In this document: in pieces, positions 1 through 11,537 of the stretch
Layout: each line of letters opens with the position of its first letter
Numbering within the stretch: the stretch's first letter is position 1
NCBI GenBank assembly: GCA_039720395.1
Contig: CM077833.1
Coordinates: 23,706,271 to 23,770,270, forward strand
DNA: 64,000 bases
Direction of reading: 5' to 3'
From: Liquidambar formosana
Taxonomy: Eukaryota > Streptophyta > Magnoliopsida > Saxifragales > Altingiaceae
Position numbers and translations under genes: made by a program
Notes under the pieces: model-generated
Database searches by the model: none
Told to the model about the DNA's origin: nothing
Seen by the model: only the letters and a program-made list of their open reading frames with translations

Positions 1-39
1 TCTGGGTGGTGACCTGTTATTTATTGATGTGACATGAAG

Positions 40-1977
40 GCGGTTTGTTCGTGCTGCTCAAGGTGTCAACGAGGTATCTGTCTTGGACTGAAGTATCAAG
101 TATTTTGGCTTTACTTCATTCCTTCATTGTGCATGTTTTGTATAATGCATTTTTTTTTTTTGGTCAGAGTGGTAGAGTCCCTGACCATTAATCCATTAAA
201 TACTGTAGCATCATTGTAACATTTGCAATTCCTTTTTTTTCCTGGTAGATTTTGATATTTGAGTTGGTAAAAATAACAATTTTATTCAGGCTGACACATA
301 CTGTAACAATGAAAAATTGAATAGCAGCAATCATGACCATCACTCCCATGAATAATTCTATAATTTATGCAGCATCATATTCTTTTGTAATGTAAGTCAC
401 TGAGAATGCTTAATGTTAATAACTATTGTATTTGCAATGTGTCTTCTGTCCCATTTTCTCAGGTTCCATCATTGCAGCTTGAGTGCATGGCCAACTACAT
501 TGCAGAGCTCTCTCTCCTAGAGTACAGTATGCTTTGTTATGCACCATCACTAATAGCTGCTTCAGCAATATTCTTGGCAAAATATATACTACTCCCTTCA
601 AATAGACCTTGGGTAATGCATTGCTCAATTTGTGCTACTTGTTATGGTTATCATGACTAAAAATATCCAGAAAATATAGTTCAATACTGCATTTGTTTTG
701 GTACAGAATTCTACCTTGGGGCATTACACACTTTACCAGCCATCTGATTTGAGTGACTGTGTTAAGGCACTCCATCGGCTTTGCTGTAACAGTCTTAATT
801 CTAATTTACCTGCAATAAGGGAGAAATATAGTCAGCATAAGGTAAGCAAATTCTCTCTTGCTTTGCTTCTTCTCTCCACACGTGTGTGTGCACACACATG
901 CTAGTCAGCTGACCCCAAATAAATGTGAAATACTTGTGATAAGACAATTGTATTGCATTGGGCAAATGCTGAATATGCCCAAATTAACATACTCTGCCAG
1001 TTGTTGAAGAGAAAGGACATTTTATATAGGTTTGGAGCTAGATATAACATGTAGCAAAATTGTGTGGATAAAAAAAAATATATATATAGCAAAATTGAAG
1101 AGAAAATAAACCTTGTTATGATGAGTGAATCGTATGATGTTTGCAAGGCACAAATCCTTTCTCCATTTATTAGTTTATTAAGAAACTTTAAACTATAAGG
1201 TCCCATAGAAGCCCTGCATGCTGTGATGTCAAACGCTGTGATTGATGAGGAATCTTAAGAACTAACTACAATATAAAAACCAGAAAGTACTCCTTACGTT
1301 AAATCATTGAGTCAATCTTAAGAACTAACTACATGCGGATGAAAAGCAGTGGACTTGTAGTAATAAAACTATAAAAATGGGGTGGCCAAATGATTTTGGA
1401 CATCTGATTCTGCCTAATATGTTTGGGATTTTTAGGGCATACATGAAAATTAAGTTAAACCATTGTGTCCCAGACAAAATTTAAACACACATTTAGGGAA
1501 AGCTGTAAAAAAGAATCAAAATATCAGCAAAACAATAATTGGGGTTATTTTATGAATTCTTAAAATGCCCTTATCCTAAAAAATGGTTAACAAAAACAAA
1601 TAAATATATATATATTTAAAGTTATGAAGATGGATTCATTTCAATTAATTTCCACATTCAATGGACTCGACAAATTTTCAATACATGGAGGACCAAATGC
1701 CTCATCAGTGCATGTCCAAAGTACTCCATACGTTAAATCATTGAGTCAATATGATTTTGGTCGAAATCTATTTTAATTTTAGTTTGTCCTAATCACAACC
1801 GACATGTTTCTTTTGGTGCCATTATAAATTTGTATGATATTTGCTGAAATCTATTTTAATTTTATAGTGTGCTAATCAAAATCGACATGTTTCTTTTTGC
1901 ACCAGTATAAATTTGTGGCGAAGAAGTACTGCCCTCCTTCAATACCACCAGAGTTTTTCCACAACCCAAGCAACTAG
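40..1977 (+). CDS. A-type cyclin, 3' part (last four exons)
   Basis: Four exons joined by GT-AG introns: 40-73, 463-612, 707-841 and 1906-1977 (stop TAG 1975-1977). The translation matches the end of the cyclin N fold and the cyclin C-terminal domain of plant A-type cyclins, with the pieces [23 protein letters not shown] and [13 protein letters not shown]-type cyclins bind and activate cyclin-dependent kinases in S phase to mitosis; the C-terminal helices are structural and contact regulators. The second and third exons keep frame (50 and 45 codons) and the last gives 23 codons ending HNPSN. The cyclin box start, destruction box and promoter lie before position 1, so the gene is cut by the window edge. 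The CYCA1 subgroup is likely but not provable from this part. The first exon is short and its acceptor has a weak pyrimidine tract, so its start is the least certain point. No stop or frameshift is seen. Confidence 0.88.
1763..1919 (+). repeat. Tandem duplication of the last cyclin splice acceptor
   Basis: Two adjacent copies with an offset of about 82 bp (from 1763 and from 1845). Both carry the intron end, the block CGACATGTTTCTTTT and the first exon bases TATAAATTTGT. The downstream copy has CACCAG before TATAAATTTG and is the working acceptor. The upstream copy reads GCCAT at the same place, so it lacks the AG and should be silent. Confidence 0.75.
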
Positions 1978-3699
1978 AATAAACAGAACTCTTCCAATGC
2001 TCTGTTGGATGGACTTCAGGTGGTGTATCTGTTGTTAGCTACTAGATTTGGCTCTAACTGATGGGAATCATTTTTTTTTTCCTTGGTTTCTTTTCTTTTG
2101 TCATGCTTAATGTAATGACATTTTACGCCAATAGTTTTGTGCTACTGTTGGGGTTTCCAGCACTTCATTCTATTTCGTTAAACATGAACATGATCCTGTT
2201 GATAATCTGTATGATATATTTCTTTTTCACCATCAAATCTTCTTTTCTTATTTTATTTTCGTGCTCACTTTGTGTTTGGAACTCATTTCTTGTTTCTTTT
2301 TCTCCTGTAGAAATTTCCCCCCATCCCTTTTTTTTTTTTTGGGGTTGGGGGGGGGGGGTTGTTTGGTGATTCAGTGGAGATTAAATTTTGACAAAATGAC
2401 ACTTCACCTGTCCAGTACTATTGAGCAACCTCAGTGTCACATCATGATACTGAATGATAATGCTTTAGTAATTAAAGGGAAGGTAATTGAATTAGTCTAC
2501 TCCTTTTAATTTTTTTTTTGAAATAAGAATTCAAATCAATAAAAAGGTGAATAGGGACACACTTCTGCATGGGTAGTGAATTCATTTCCTGTTAAATTTT
2601 TAGGAAGTGAGTATGCGACCTAAGGGATGATGGGCTGAATTTTAAATTAGGCATAGATTTTTGCCAATATTCGAGGAATGTGGTGATATTGTATTGTAGT
2701 GCTCACTCCATGCCCTTCTTCGGATACAATTAGGTTTTTAAGGGATGATGGGCTGTCTTTGCCTTCAGGCATAATGGGTGATTGGATTTATTTCTAATGA
2801 CTCTTGAGTTCATGACCTTATTGGAGACTGCCAATTCTATTATAAGGTATAGAATCATAAAAGACAATACCTTCATTACTATTTTCTCTAAGACTACTCT
2901 TTCAATTAATTTAATTTTAGCCCTAGATTAAAGATGCCATGCAGAATTAAACGGCAGAAAAGAAATACGAGTAATTTTTGAGACAATGGGATTACGGCCT
3001 ATAATTTAGTAACTGATGTACTACATTTCTAGATAGTACATAAAAGACATGATGCCTTGATGAGAGAATTTGGTGCTAAACAGTAGCTAGAAGAGGAAAC
3101 TGGGAACAAAAATGGCTAAGGCTAGACCGATAGTTTCCATATCTTTTTAGTGTTGCTTTATTAATAAATTTCTTTCCTGCTGTTGAAAAAAAAAAAAAAA
3201 AGAGGTGCCTATTTGGGAGGAAGTGTTGAATTTAAAAGCCTTCCCATGGTTCCATGGTTTTCGAATTATTACCATCATTTTGCTGTACAGCATAGCTTTT
3301 TATGATTCAAAATCAATGTTATAAGATAATTGTGAGTAATCACCATCGGTCTTATCGGTCTTATAGCCATGATGATATCTCTCCTCTTTTGTCAACGGAA
3401 AATTAGTGATATATGAACAAAATGGGTTAAGGAACCTATCCTATAGAATAGGGTACAAGGTTGACACCCCAAAAAAAAAGAAAAAGAATGATTATAATTG
3501 TAAATTTGTAACCATTATATACCCATTTCATCCTCATGTACATTACAAACATAAACACCGTACAAATACATGCTGCCATTATTTCTCTTATTACAAGCAT
3601 TTTACCAGTCACTCAGTCTCATACAAGCGAGGAAGTAGTAAGTAACTACCAATATACAGAAGTAGAGATAATGCCACTGTAAAAAAAGCTACAACTTCG
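1978..3699. other. Cyclin 3' UTR and intergenic DNA
   Basis: No convincing gene. Begins with the cyclin 3' UTR. Holds a T-run followed by a G-run at about 2330-2358, an A-run at 3185-3200, and the doubled phrase GGTCTTATC near 3350. ORFs here are short, low-complexity and match nothing I recognise. The last 200 bases probably include the 3' UTR of the minus-strand gene that follows. Confidence 0.5.
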
Positions 3700-5826
3700 T
3701 TAACCACATTGAATCTTGGGGTAGGCCAAGGGTGCAACCTCAACACCATGGTTCGGAGTTTCATTGAGCCAGTGACAGTCTTCGAAGGAGCATGGTGATC
3801 CACTTGACCACTCTACATCGGCAGGCCTTATGAATGTGGGACCCCAAGCAGGGGTCCCATCCTCATACGAATTATGGGTTAGCCTCTGAATCCCTGAGCC
3901 GTCTGATCTAATCGTGAATATATCACCATAGGGTTGATAATGATGTGGGTTCGAGATGGGCTCGGCCGATACGGCTGCATAGTCTGAAGTAAACACTATA
4001 TTTTTCCCATCTGGGCTAAACGATGGGTGGTTGGTTCTCCCACCTAATCCGCTCTGAACCACCTTCTTGAGACCGGTTCGGTTCGGGTGAACCATGTATA
4101 ATTCAAAACTGCCCCCACCCGGGTTCTCCCGGTCCGATGCAAAAGCGATCCAATCGCCATCCGGTGACCAACTAGCCATCGTGTCTGACCACGGACCCTC
4201 CGTTAGCCTGTGGAGCCCGCCCCTCTCTCCATCCACAGCATCCATTATGTACAAATTCTTGTGACCCGACCTGCCCGACCGGAACACGACCCATTTCCCA
4301 TCTGGCGAAGGTGATGGGAAGGCGTTGTTCTCACCGCCGGTGGTCAATATTTTGTAACCCATCTGGTCATCATCCTCATCATCGACGTTGACGGAGATCA
4401 CATCGACTTTGGTGCTCTCCGTTGCGAATGTGGGTCCCGCGCTGGTGTATATGATACCTTTTCGAACTGGGTCCCAGGCGGTCGAGAAGGCGGTGCCGGT
4501 GAACACCACACGCTGGCCCGAACCGTCCCGGTTCACAACATAAACACCCGGGAAATTTACGTAAACGATCCGATTCCCATCAGGTGAAAACGATGGGAAC
4601 GACCCGTCTATCCGAAACAGAGAGATTTCGGGTAATGGGCTTTGGAGATTTTCAAGTAAAAGACGGGGACTTTTTCCTCCATTGCTATCACCTCTACACC
4701 TATGGTACCCGACCCGAGTGGCGTCGTGCGAGATGAACGGGTTCAAGTGGTGAGTTCGAGGCGAAATTAGACGTGTCAACTCAGTAAACTCGTTGGAATC
4801 CACGTGAAAAAGCTCTATATGTCGATAGTCTGAGTCGGGTCTTCTCGTTGCCACAGCAATGAAGCTTTTGTTTCCTGGTGAAGCAGCTGGAGTGAAAGCG
4901 TGTAGACCCGGCGGGGTGACTCGTTGAATCACCACTGACTCGGCAAGGCTCGGTCCATAACTCAAAACCGCTCTGTACACACTCCACCACCCATCATCAC
5001 TCCTCCGATGAAAATACAGAGTAGAATCATCGGCCCAACTCGGCCACCCACCGTGTTCAACCACCTTGATCCGATTCGATCCGTCACGAGTCAAGAACAC
5101 ATATATATCAGTACCCAATTCTTCCACTTCCCCATCCCAACCCCTCTCTCCATCCGACGCCACCGCCGTCCAAACCCCCGACGGCGACACCGCGGGGCTA
5201 AAATCCGCCACCCCATAAGGCGTCAGCCTACGAGTCACCCCAGTTTTCAACTGAGTCGAGTAGATAGCCGCCCAACTCGTCCTGGGCACGCCCGAGTTCT
5301 CATGAGTCGACACGTAAACCACATACTCACCAACAATACTCGCCTTATCTTTCATCGAAACTCGACTATTACCCTGTTGACTCACCACCAGAGGAACCTG
5401 AACCCGGTGTTGAACTTCCATGGCAGATCTTCTTCCGGTGCTTCCCGGACCATCATAATACACTGCATCGTAGAATATATTTGACGATCCGTTCCGTTCA
5501 GTCACATAAACGAGGTGTATCGACGGTGGGAGGGGGGATTGGGTTAGGGTTTGATTGGGTAGTAGGAGAGAGAGGATTGAGGAAGACGGGGAGGAAGGGA
5601 AGTGACCGTTGAAGTTAACGGATTTACCGTCGGTGATTCGGAGCTCGTTTGCCTTGGTTGGTGGGGCTAAAGCTGGAAGGGCGTAGACATCGAAGGCGTA
5701 GTCTGATCTGCCAAGTGTAGCGAAGATGATGCTGGTGCTACCGGGGCCGTCACGGTCCGCCGTTGTAGGGAATAAGGTGAGGAGCAAGTATAGGAAAAAG
5801 CAGACAGGTGGCAGGGGCTTCTTCAT
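3700..5826 (-). CDS. Secreted TolB-like/DPP6-N-like beta-propeller protein
   Basis: Single-exon ORF of 708 codons. The ATG at 5826 is preferred over the in-frame ATG 111 codons upstream because it opens directly on a signal peptide (KK, then FFLYLLLTLF, then a likely cleavage after TTA), while the upstream extension is low-complexity. At least four WD40-like PD40 blades carry the SPDG signature, at about residues 414, 507, 554 and 604, each followed by hydrophobic strands such as WVVFRSG and IVFTSD; further degenerate blades cover residues 210-350. This is the architecture of the plant 'DPP6 N-terminal domain-like' or TolB-related family. No catalytic serine hydrolase domain follows the propeller, as is usual for that family. 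The predicted product is a secretory-route protein with a ligand- or protein-binding propeller; its substrate is unknown. Acidic residues cluster near 480-490 (DDEDDD). No breaks seen. A CT/GA-rich leader lies between about 5827 and 5880. Confidence 0.85.
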   Translation of the reverse strand: MKKPLPPVCFFLYLLLTLFPTTADRDGPGSTSIIFATLGRSDYAFDVYALPALAPPTKANELRITDGKSVNFNGHFPSSPSSSILSLLLPNQTLTQSPLPPSIHLVYVTERNGSSNIFYDAVYYDGPGSTGRRSAMEVQHRVQVPLVVSQQGNSRVSMKDKASIVGEYVVYVSTHENSGVPRTSWAAIYSTQLKTGVTRRLTPYGVADFSPAVSPSGVWTAVASDGERGWDGEVEELGTDIYVFLTRDGSNRIKVVEHGGWPSWADDSTLYFHRRSDDGWWSVYRAVLSYGPSLAESVVIQRVTPPGLHAFTPAASPGNKSFIAVATRRPDSDYRHIELFHVDSNEFTELTRLISPRTHHLNPFISHDATRVGYHRCRGDSNGGKSPRLLLENLQSPLPEISLFRIDGSFPSFSPDGNRIVYVNFPGVYVVNRDGSGQRVVFTGTAFSTAWDPVRKGIIYTSAGPTFATESTKVDVISVNVDDEDDDQMGYKILTTGGENNAFPSPSPDGKWVVFRSGRSGHKNLYIMDAVDGERGGLHRLTEGPWSDTMASWSPDGDWIAFASDRENPGGGSFELYMVHPNRTGLKKVVQSGLGGRTNHPSFSPDGKNIVFTSDYAAVSAEPISNPHHYQPYGDIFTIRSDGSGIQRLTHNSYEDGTPAWGPTFIRPADVEWSSGSPCSFEDCHWLNETPNHGVEVAPLAYPKIQCG

Positions 5827-6669
5827 CTCTATGGTTACTACTGTGAGGACTACTCTGAGAGTGAGCTCTCTCTGGTTTTGGGGTGTGTGTTCAGAGTCTA
5901 GACTATAGACTGTAGATGTATTTGAGAAAGATTTGTGTGTTGTAAGGGATGACGTGTTTGATGAGGTGGTGGGTCCCATGTTTGAGGATATGGGACACGT
6001 GGCGTCCTTGAGGATGAAGGGTGATTTTTGGGTGGGGCCATTGAGTGGATGTAAATTTGTAAGGGTGTGTGGATGTCCATTTCTATCCATTTGTTTGGGG
6101 GCCCCCATTTTTGTTGTGCGTCTCTTAATTTTTCTCGAACTTGTCTTATTTAATGACATGGGGGCCTGATTCTATTCTATTTTATTTTTATTTGGGATTT
6201 TTGGACAAAGGCCTCAAGTATAAGAGTACTTTTACAATAAGTCTTAAGTGAAAAACAGTTTTATGAAAACCTCTTTTGACCCTGTAGTGACAAAAATACC
6301 CTTAATTACAATTTAAATCAAATTACAAACCGTGTCATTTTTTTCCCATGTTCTCTTTTTCTCTCTTGTAGTTCCATCGCCTCCCACATTTGGCCACCTC
6401 CGATCAAGCTACAAATGCTATTCCAGCAACTATGAAGTGGCTATCCGAATCACACAATACTTGCTGGTGAGAATCAAACCTAGTAGAAGAGGCACGAACA
6501 AGCTAGGAGAAGAAAGAAAGGATCTTAATTTACCTTTTATTATGCTATCATCAAATCTGGTTTCCAGATTTGCAACAAATCATCTTCTCCTTCCCCCTTC
6601 CACTCGATTTACCTTCTCTATCCCACCATTGACAACGATGGCGAAGGTGCACAGTTTGCTGTTGTGTGA
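5827..6669. other. Upstream region of the propeller gene and intergenic DNA
   Basis: Contains the 5' leader and presumed promoter of the minus-strand propeller gene. The frame stays open upstream to 6159 but codes for nothing recognisable. From 6200 on the sequence is AT-rich with no supported gene. Confidence 0.4.
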
Positions 6670-6905
6670 TTTATAAAATTTACACAGCCAATAGTAACAG
6701 TTTACTGTTGGGTGTGCTTTGAAAAATTTACACAGAGGTGCTTTGAAAAAATTACACAGACAATAGTACCAATTTACTCTTGTTTGCTTTGAAAAAAATA
6801 CACAAAAATTACACGGATAATAGTACCAATTTACTCTTATGTGCTTTGAAAAAAATACACAGACGATAGTACCAATTTACTCTTGTGTGCTTTGAAAAAT
6901 TATAT
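6670..6905. repeat. Imperfect tandem repeat, about 4 units
   Basis: Units of roughly 45-60 bp alternate CAATAGTACCAATTTACTCT with GTGCTTTGAAAAAAATACAC. The last two units are nearly identical and the first is more diverged and partly duplicated internally. No coding potential. Confidence 0.8.
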
Positions 6906-7033
6906 ACCACAAAATAACAGCATAACCCTTAATCCCCAAAAATGGAGTGAAATCAAAAACCAAGCAACAAGCCCCAAAAATGGAGTATTTTCGATTACAT
7001 ATTATTTATTTATTTCTTGAGTTGGGGCCTAAA

Positions 7034-7304
7034 TTGTGTACACGTACATACCACTTTTGTATCAATGTGTAGGGATGGCAATATACGACCCGATCTACGG
7101 AAAATAGACTGTATTTACCCTTCAGAACTTGGAATTTGCCTTCCTTGTATTGCTCTGTTATGTTCTGATAGTAGGAATAACTTATGCAATAAAAATATGT
7201 AGTGTAATCATTAGTGGTTGTTGTAGAATTAAATAGCTTTGGAAAATCGCCGGTAGGAATGAAGCTCTTCCTTGGATAGAATCTTTTCCTAATATAATAG
7301 TTAT
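7034..7304 (+). repeat. Outer end of the left inverted-repeat arm (viral leader side)
   Basis: Reverse-complement match to about 17595-17864. It holds an AATAAA at 7188-7193, also present in the right arm, in a stretch upstream of the viral primer site, so it may be the viral intergenic region with its poly(A) signal. Homology fades at GTGTACACGTACA (7036-7048), which marks the outer limit on both sides. Ends in the 5-bp target GTTAT (7300-7304). Confidence 0.75.
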
Positions 7305-9489
7305 TGTCACGCCTCGACTCGGAGAGTCGACACGTGGATAAAAGTCAAAGTAAAAAGGTGTACACGTGGATAAGTCAGAGTATAAAAGTTGCGGAAGACT
7401 TAGTCAAATCCACGTGTATTTTTTTTTTTTTTTATATAATAATTGTATTAGCTCATCAATAAAACCCAAATAATTAACATGAAATGTTATGCTCACACGT
7501 CATGCCCAAAATAATATATGATCCCAAAATAATGCCAACATCCCTGGCACATAGGTTGGATTCAAACCATTCAAGGTTCATTAAGTAATAATGGTAATAA
7601 CAATAATAATAATAGTAATGTCCATACATCAAAATAACATAGTCTCTATGTAATGCACGTGCATCTATCCTCACCCATGACTATGTTAGTATGCAACCTT
7701 CACATTCCAACCTCAGATCATGCCACTAGGCATCCGCCATCGGCGAACCTTCATTCATTACCTGATCATCTGAAATAATAATAGGATGAGCTGCAAAGCC
7801 CAATAGAAAATATGTGTGGATTCTATACGATTAATATATGTGCAGATACATGGTATATGAATTAAAATAATTTAATAACTTAAATCAAATATCAGTCACA
7901 AATCAATACTTTGTGTGGGTTTTGAGTTAATTTCCCAAAATTCTCATAGTATCTCCAATTCCCAAGACTATGGGATCAAACCATGCATCAACCGTCGCTA
8001 ATCACAGGTTACGTCGTCACGTCAACCCCCGGCTCAGCCAAGCACGAAAATAACCAACACCTACGCGGCGTTCTTCCTCGAGGGCTTCAGGGTCTTTCAC
8101 CCAAGGGCACTTTACCCTGCTTGCTATTCGCGGAGTATTCTCAACGCAGGACACCACTTCATTGTGATGCCCCCACCCGTTTAATGCATACCAAGACCCA
8201 AGGTCCATATATCCAAAGCATTTTCCATCATTCAAATAAATATCCGAGTGTCCAAAAGTATCCATAAACATGTTTGATAAATTTCTAGAATTTCAGTAAC
8301 ATTTCTAAAGCATTTCCAAGTAACCAACATTTATAAAGCATTTTTCCAAGATCCAAGTATCATGAAAATTCCACACATTTAACAGATATTTCACAATAAC
8401 ATTTAAACGAGTATATAATCATGTATCTTTAAGGAACAATATAAAACAGTCGTATCAAATGATATATTGAAGGATTCCCTAAATTTTGAACAAGTAATAA
8501 AAATATTTGATTATAAATCAGTGGGAAAATCCAAAAATATCATTAAGGCATATAAAATCACATTCATAAAATAACACCATATTAAATGTAAAGAAGCCAC
8601 ATTTCCTACCTCAATTGCAAGCAATACCAACCCAAAACCACGTGATAGACACTGACAATGCGAATGCAGCGTTAATGCTCCCTAGGGTCCTCCCGAGGAC
8701 CGATAAAATCTGATAATTATGCATACGTAATCTTTAGGTAAATTTCAAAATAAATATAACGCACTCAAAAATTACTATTGGCCTTCTAACAGTGAACTGT
8801 GGTCCCAAAATCATCAAAATAATTTTTAAAACACTCTCTATAATTTCTGGGAATTTTCTGTAATTTTTGGAATTTTCTGATATTTTCTGGAATTTTTAAT
8901 AAATATTAATTTGGCCAAAAAGTCAAACTACAGTCAAACTTGGTCAAAATGGTCAACTAAGGGTCCCACATGGTAGGACCCTCCAAGAGGAGTCCAACGG
9001 TCAAATTTGGGGTTCATATGATTATCGTATGGCTTTTAAATGCGTGAGAACACGGTAAGGTACACAGAGGCACCCACACAGGATCATAGACCTATGGGGT
9101 CATCTTCAACCTCCCGCGGGTTGAATTGTGTAACCGGGTTACACCGTGTGTTCAACGGGCCAACTTCGACGATTAATATCTCCCTTGTTTCTTAACCGTT
9201 TTCAGTGATTCAAGTGTTGAATCGAAGCTCATGCGGAGTACTACGTGCGACTATAAATTGTTCATTCAGAATCCTATAAAATCATATTCGTTTTTAAGCC
9301 TAAAGTTTCGGGTTTTCATGATCCAAAATTCTAAAATTTCTAAAACTTCAACCTACAGTCAATTTCTCTAAAATTTGACACTACCATGGTGTTCCTTAGT
9401 CCCAAAAACATAAAATATAATCATCCTTTCTAAGAATAACATAAGAAAATAAAATTGCATATACCTATATATATATATATATACACAGT

Positions 9490-9498
<9 letters not shown>

Positions 9499-9532
<34 letters not shown>
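9499..9532. repeat. (TA)n microsatellite
   Basis: Uninterrupted TA dinucleotides, with a shorter (TA)n at 9468-9482. Confidence 0.9.
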
Positions 9533-9537
<5 letters not shown>

Positions 9538-9683
9538 CAACGATAGAGGAGGTGAGGATTTTACCTCACTAAGAGAGCTCCACGAACTCAGCCAAAAACC
9601 TCCACCAGACCACTCTTTTTTTTTCTCCTCTGTTCTTCCTCAATTTCTCTCTCTCTGTTGCTCTTTCTCTAACTCTCTGTCTC

Positions 9684-9750
9684 GATCCCTCTATACATAT
9701 AAATATATCCAAAGCAGATGCAAGTGGTGGGTGCAGCTAATGATCCCTCT

Positions 9751-9792
<42 letters not shown>

Positions 9793-9906
9793 AAAGCAAA
9801 CGCAAGTGGTGGGTGCGGCTATGGGTGCGGCTAATGATCCCTCTATACATAAATATATATCCGAAGCAAATGCAAGTGGTGGGTGCGGCTAATGATCCCT
9901 CTATAC

Positions 9907-9939
<33 letters not shown>

Positions 9940-9970
9940 TCCAAAGCAGATGCAAGTGGTGGGTGCATAA
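9684..9970. repeat. Minisatellite plus (TA)n inside the LTR
   Basis: Four copies of a unit containing GATCCCTCTATACATA, a variable (TA)n or (CA)n tract, then CCAAAGCA and GCAAGTGGTGGGTGC. The units start at about 9684, 9741, 9837 and 9893. Length varies mainly through the dinucleotide tract, and one unit has a short extra GGGTGCGGCT block. Reading frames through it are repeat artefacts. Confidence 0.85.
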
Positions 9971-10240
9971 TTTTATGCTACACTTGCCTAAGTTATGGTG
10001 AAGTTGCACACATAGGATCAAATAAATATCATAAATATATTTATAAAATTCAGGTCATCACAGTTATAATAATATTTTGTTGAATATTATATAATAGCAT
10101 GTTTTAAATGGTTTATGTATTTCGCATGATTTAAGTTGTGTGTGTTTGCAGCATCCATCCGTAGTTTATGTTGTATATGAATGTAAATTATTAGCTGAAG
10201 TTCCTGCGGCTTCCTGTTCTGTGTGTGTGTTGCTTTTTAC

Positions 10241-10252
10241 TGGTATCAGAGC
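10241..10252 (+). promoter_or_regulatory. tRNA-Met primer binding site, left copy
   Basis: TGGTATCAGAGC matches the complement of the 3' end of plant initiator tRNA-Met, the minus-strand DNA primer of Caulimoviridae (also of many copia elements). Here it sits about 225 bases before the first viral ORF and marks nucleotide 1 of the viral map. Confidence 0.85.
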
Positions 10253-10465
10253 ATCTAGGTTAGCTGTTAACAGAACCTTAAATTAGCAAAATTATCTTGT
10301 TTATTTGTTAATCGTTTAGAAAACTAGTTAAGTTATTTTAGTTTATCTGTAAACCTTAAAACAACCTTGAATAGGGAGTACCGAGGCCTTGACTTTGTTG
10401 AGAGGTAGTTGGGAAAACATAAATCCTTCTCATTTGAGTCGACAACTTTGTAGGAAAACCTAGTC

Positions 10466-10651
10466 ATGGAAGAATTAAGGTGCATAGGTGAATTAAATAA
10501 TCAAACTAGTGACTATAAACATTTAACACATGTACAAGATGAAGATGCTAATATAGGTAATGTTAGCCGTACATTAAACTATGTAGTTGATAGTTTATCA
10601 GGAGTATTTAGTAAATTAGTAAAAATTGAAAAAACCCCAAAAAAAAAATAG
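10466..10651 (+). pseudogene. Viral small N-terminal ORF, left copy
   Basis: 61 codons from ATG 10466, ending in a lysine-rich tail at an A-run. A near-identical frame is at 17007-17213 in the other arm. The next viral ORF overlaps it in another frame (from 10626). Either these were two ORFs in the virus, or the A-run (different length in the two arms) slipped. I do not recognise the product. Confidence 0.5.
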
Positions 10652-11435
10652 TGATAAAATTAATATGATAAGTGAAATACAAAATATAGACTTAAAGGAT
10701 GAGACAAAAGGTCTAATCCAAAATTTAGAAAATAGTCTGAAAAACAATTCAGAAACTACACTTATGATAAAAAAAAATTATAGGGAAGAAATTCCTAGAC
10801 TATATTTTGGAACAGAAATTATGATGTTTAAAACAAATAAACATCGTAAAGATTTTGAAGCAATTAAAGAAATATTAGAATATTGGAAAACCCGATATAT
10901 AAAAGAAGATGATTATGAAGAACGTAATAAACTACTTAAACAAATGCAAGAATTATATTCAGCCAATGAAGAACTTATGACTGAGTATAATTATGAACTA
11001 GCTCTTCAAATAGAAGATTCTAGTGAATCAGATAATGAGTCAGAAATTTCTTTTATGCCAAACAACGTAAAAGAAGAAAGCTCAGAAAATGAGCAAGAAG
11101 GTAAAAAATTCGGTTTATCATCAAGTGAAAACAACTCTGAAGGTACAAATAGTACTTCGGTAGATGAAGAAATAATCATTGATTCTGATAAAGAGAACAA
11201 TGATGACACTAAAGGTAATAATGACCCTCAAGACTCTAAAAAAAGAAAAGAGATTGAGACGGATGAGGAAGAAAAAATACCTCCTAGAGGTCAAAGGATT
11301 AATTTTGAATCACCTATATATGATGACCCTTATGATGATGATCCGGTCCCGATGCAAATTGAAGATTTAAAACCTTTAAAAGATGAAGGTTCTACTTCTA
11401 CATCAGAACCAAAAACTTCAACAACCATACGCTAA
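10626..11435 (+). pseudogene. Viral coat-protein region, N-terminal part, left copy
   Basis: 270 codons. The first 150 are charged and probably coiled. Then comes a very acidic, serine-rich stretch (many E, D, S; about residues 130-245), typical of the acidic flank before caulimovirid coat proteins. It ends at TAA 11433-11435. The right arm has a sense codon (TCA on the viral strand) there, so this stop is private to the left arm and is a broken continuation of the same frame, not a natural end. Confidence 0.65.
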
Positions 11436-11537
11436 GGTTTAAACAAAATCAATGTAACTACAGGAGGAGTCTATTTAGACTTAAAAAATGTTGATTTTAA
11501 AAATTATGATCAAGCATTAAGAGAATGGGCACAATCA

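Larger units (their letters stand above)
7305..10062 (+). mobile_element. Solo-LTR-like insertion (probable Ty3/gypsy), 2,758 bp
   Basis: Begins TGTCACGCC and ends TCATCACA, so it has the TG...CA ends of an LTR, and is flanked by a perfect 5-bp duplication GTTAT (7300-7304 and 10063-10067). The right viral arm keeps the unoccupied site near 17595-17625 with one GTTAT, which proves that this block is an insertion. It has no coding region, and no primer site, polypurine tract or second LTR is seen, so a recombined solo LTR is the simplest reading. Assignment to Ty3/gypsy rests on the TGTCACGCC start and the large size and is inference. It holds (TA)n tracts and a minisatellite at 9684-9970. Strand follows the TG start and is arbitrary. 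Confidence 0.82.

Noticed and set aside
5008..5484. 158-codon plus-strand frame opposite the propeller gene
   Set aside because: Antisense shadow of the long minus-strand coding region; arginine- and proline-rich composition reflects the opposite strand.
7305..10062. Complete LTR retrotransposon
   Set aside because: No internal coding region, no second LTR and no primer site or polypurine tract; only one LTR-like block is present.
9455..10083. Open frames with repeated I-Y-I-Y and ASGGC segments on both strands
   Set aside because: They arise from (TA)n and the minisatellite inside the solo LTR; no codon bias or homology.
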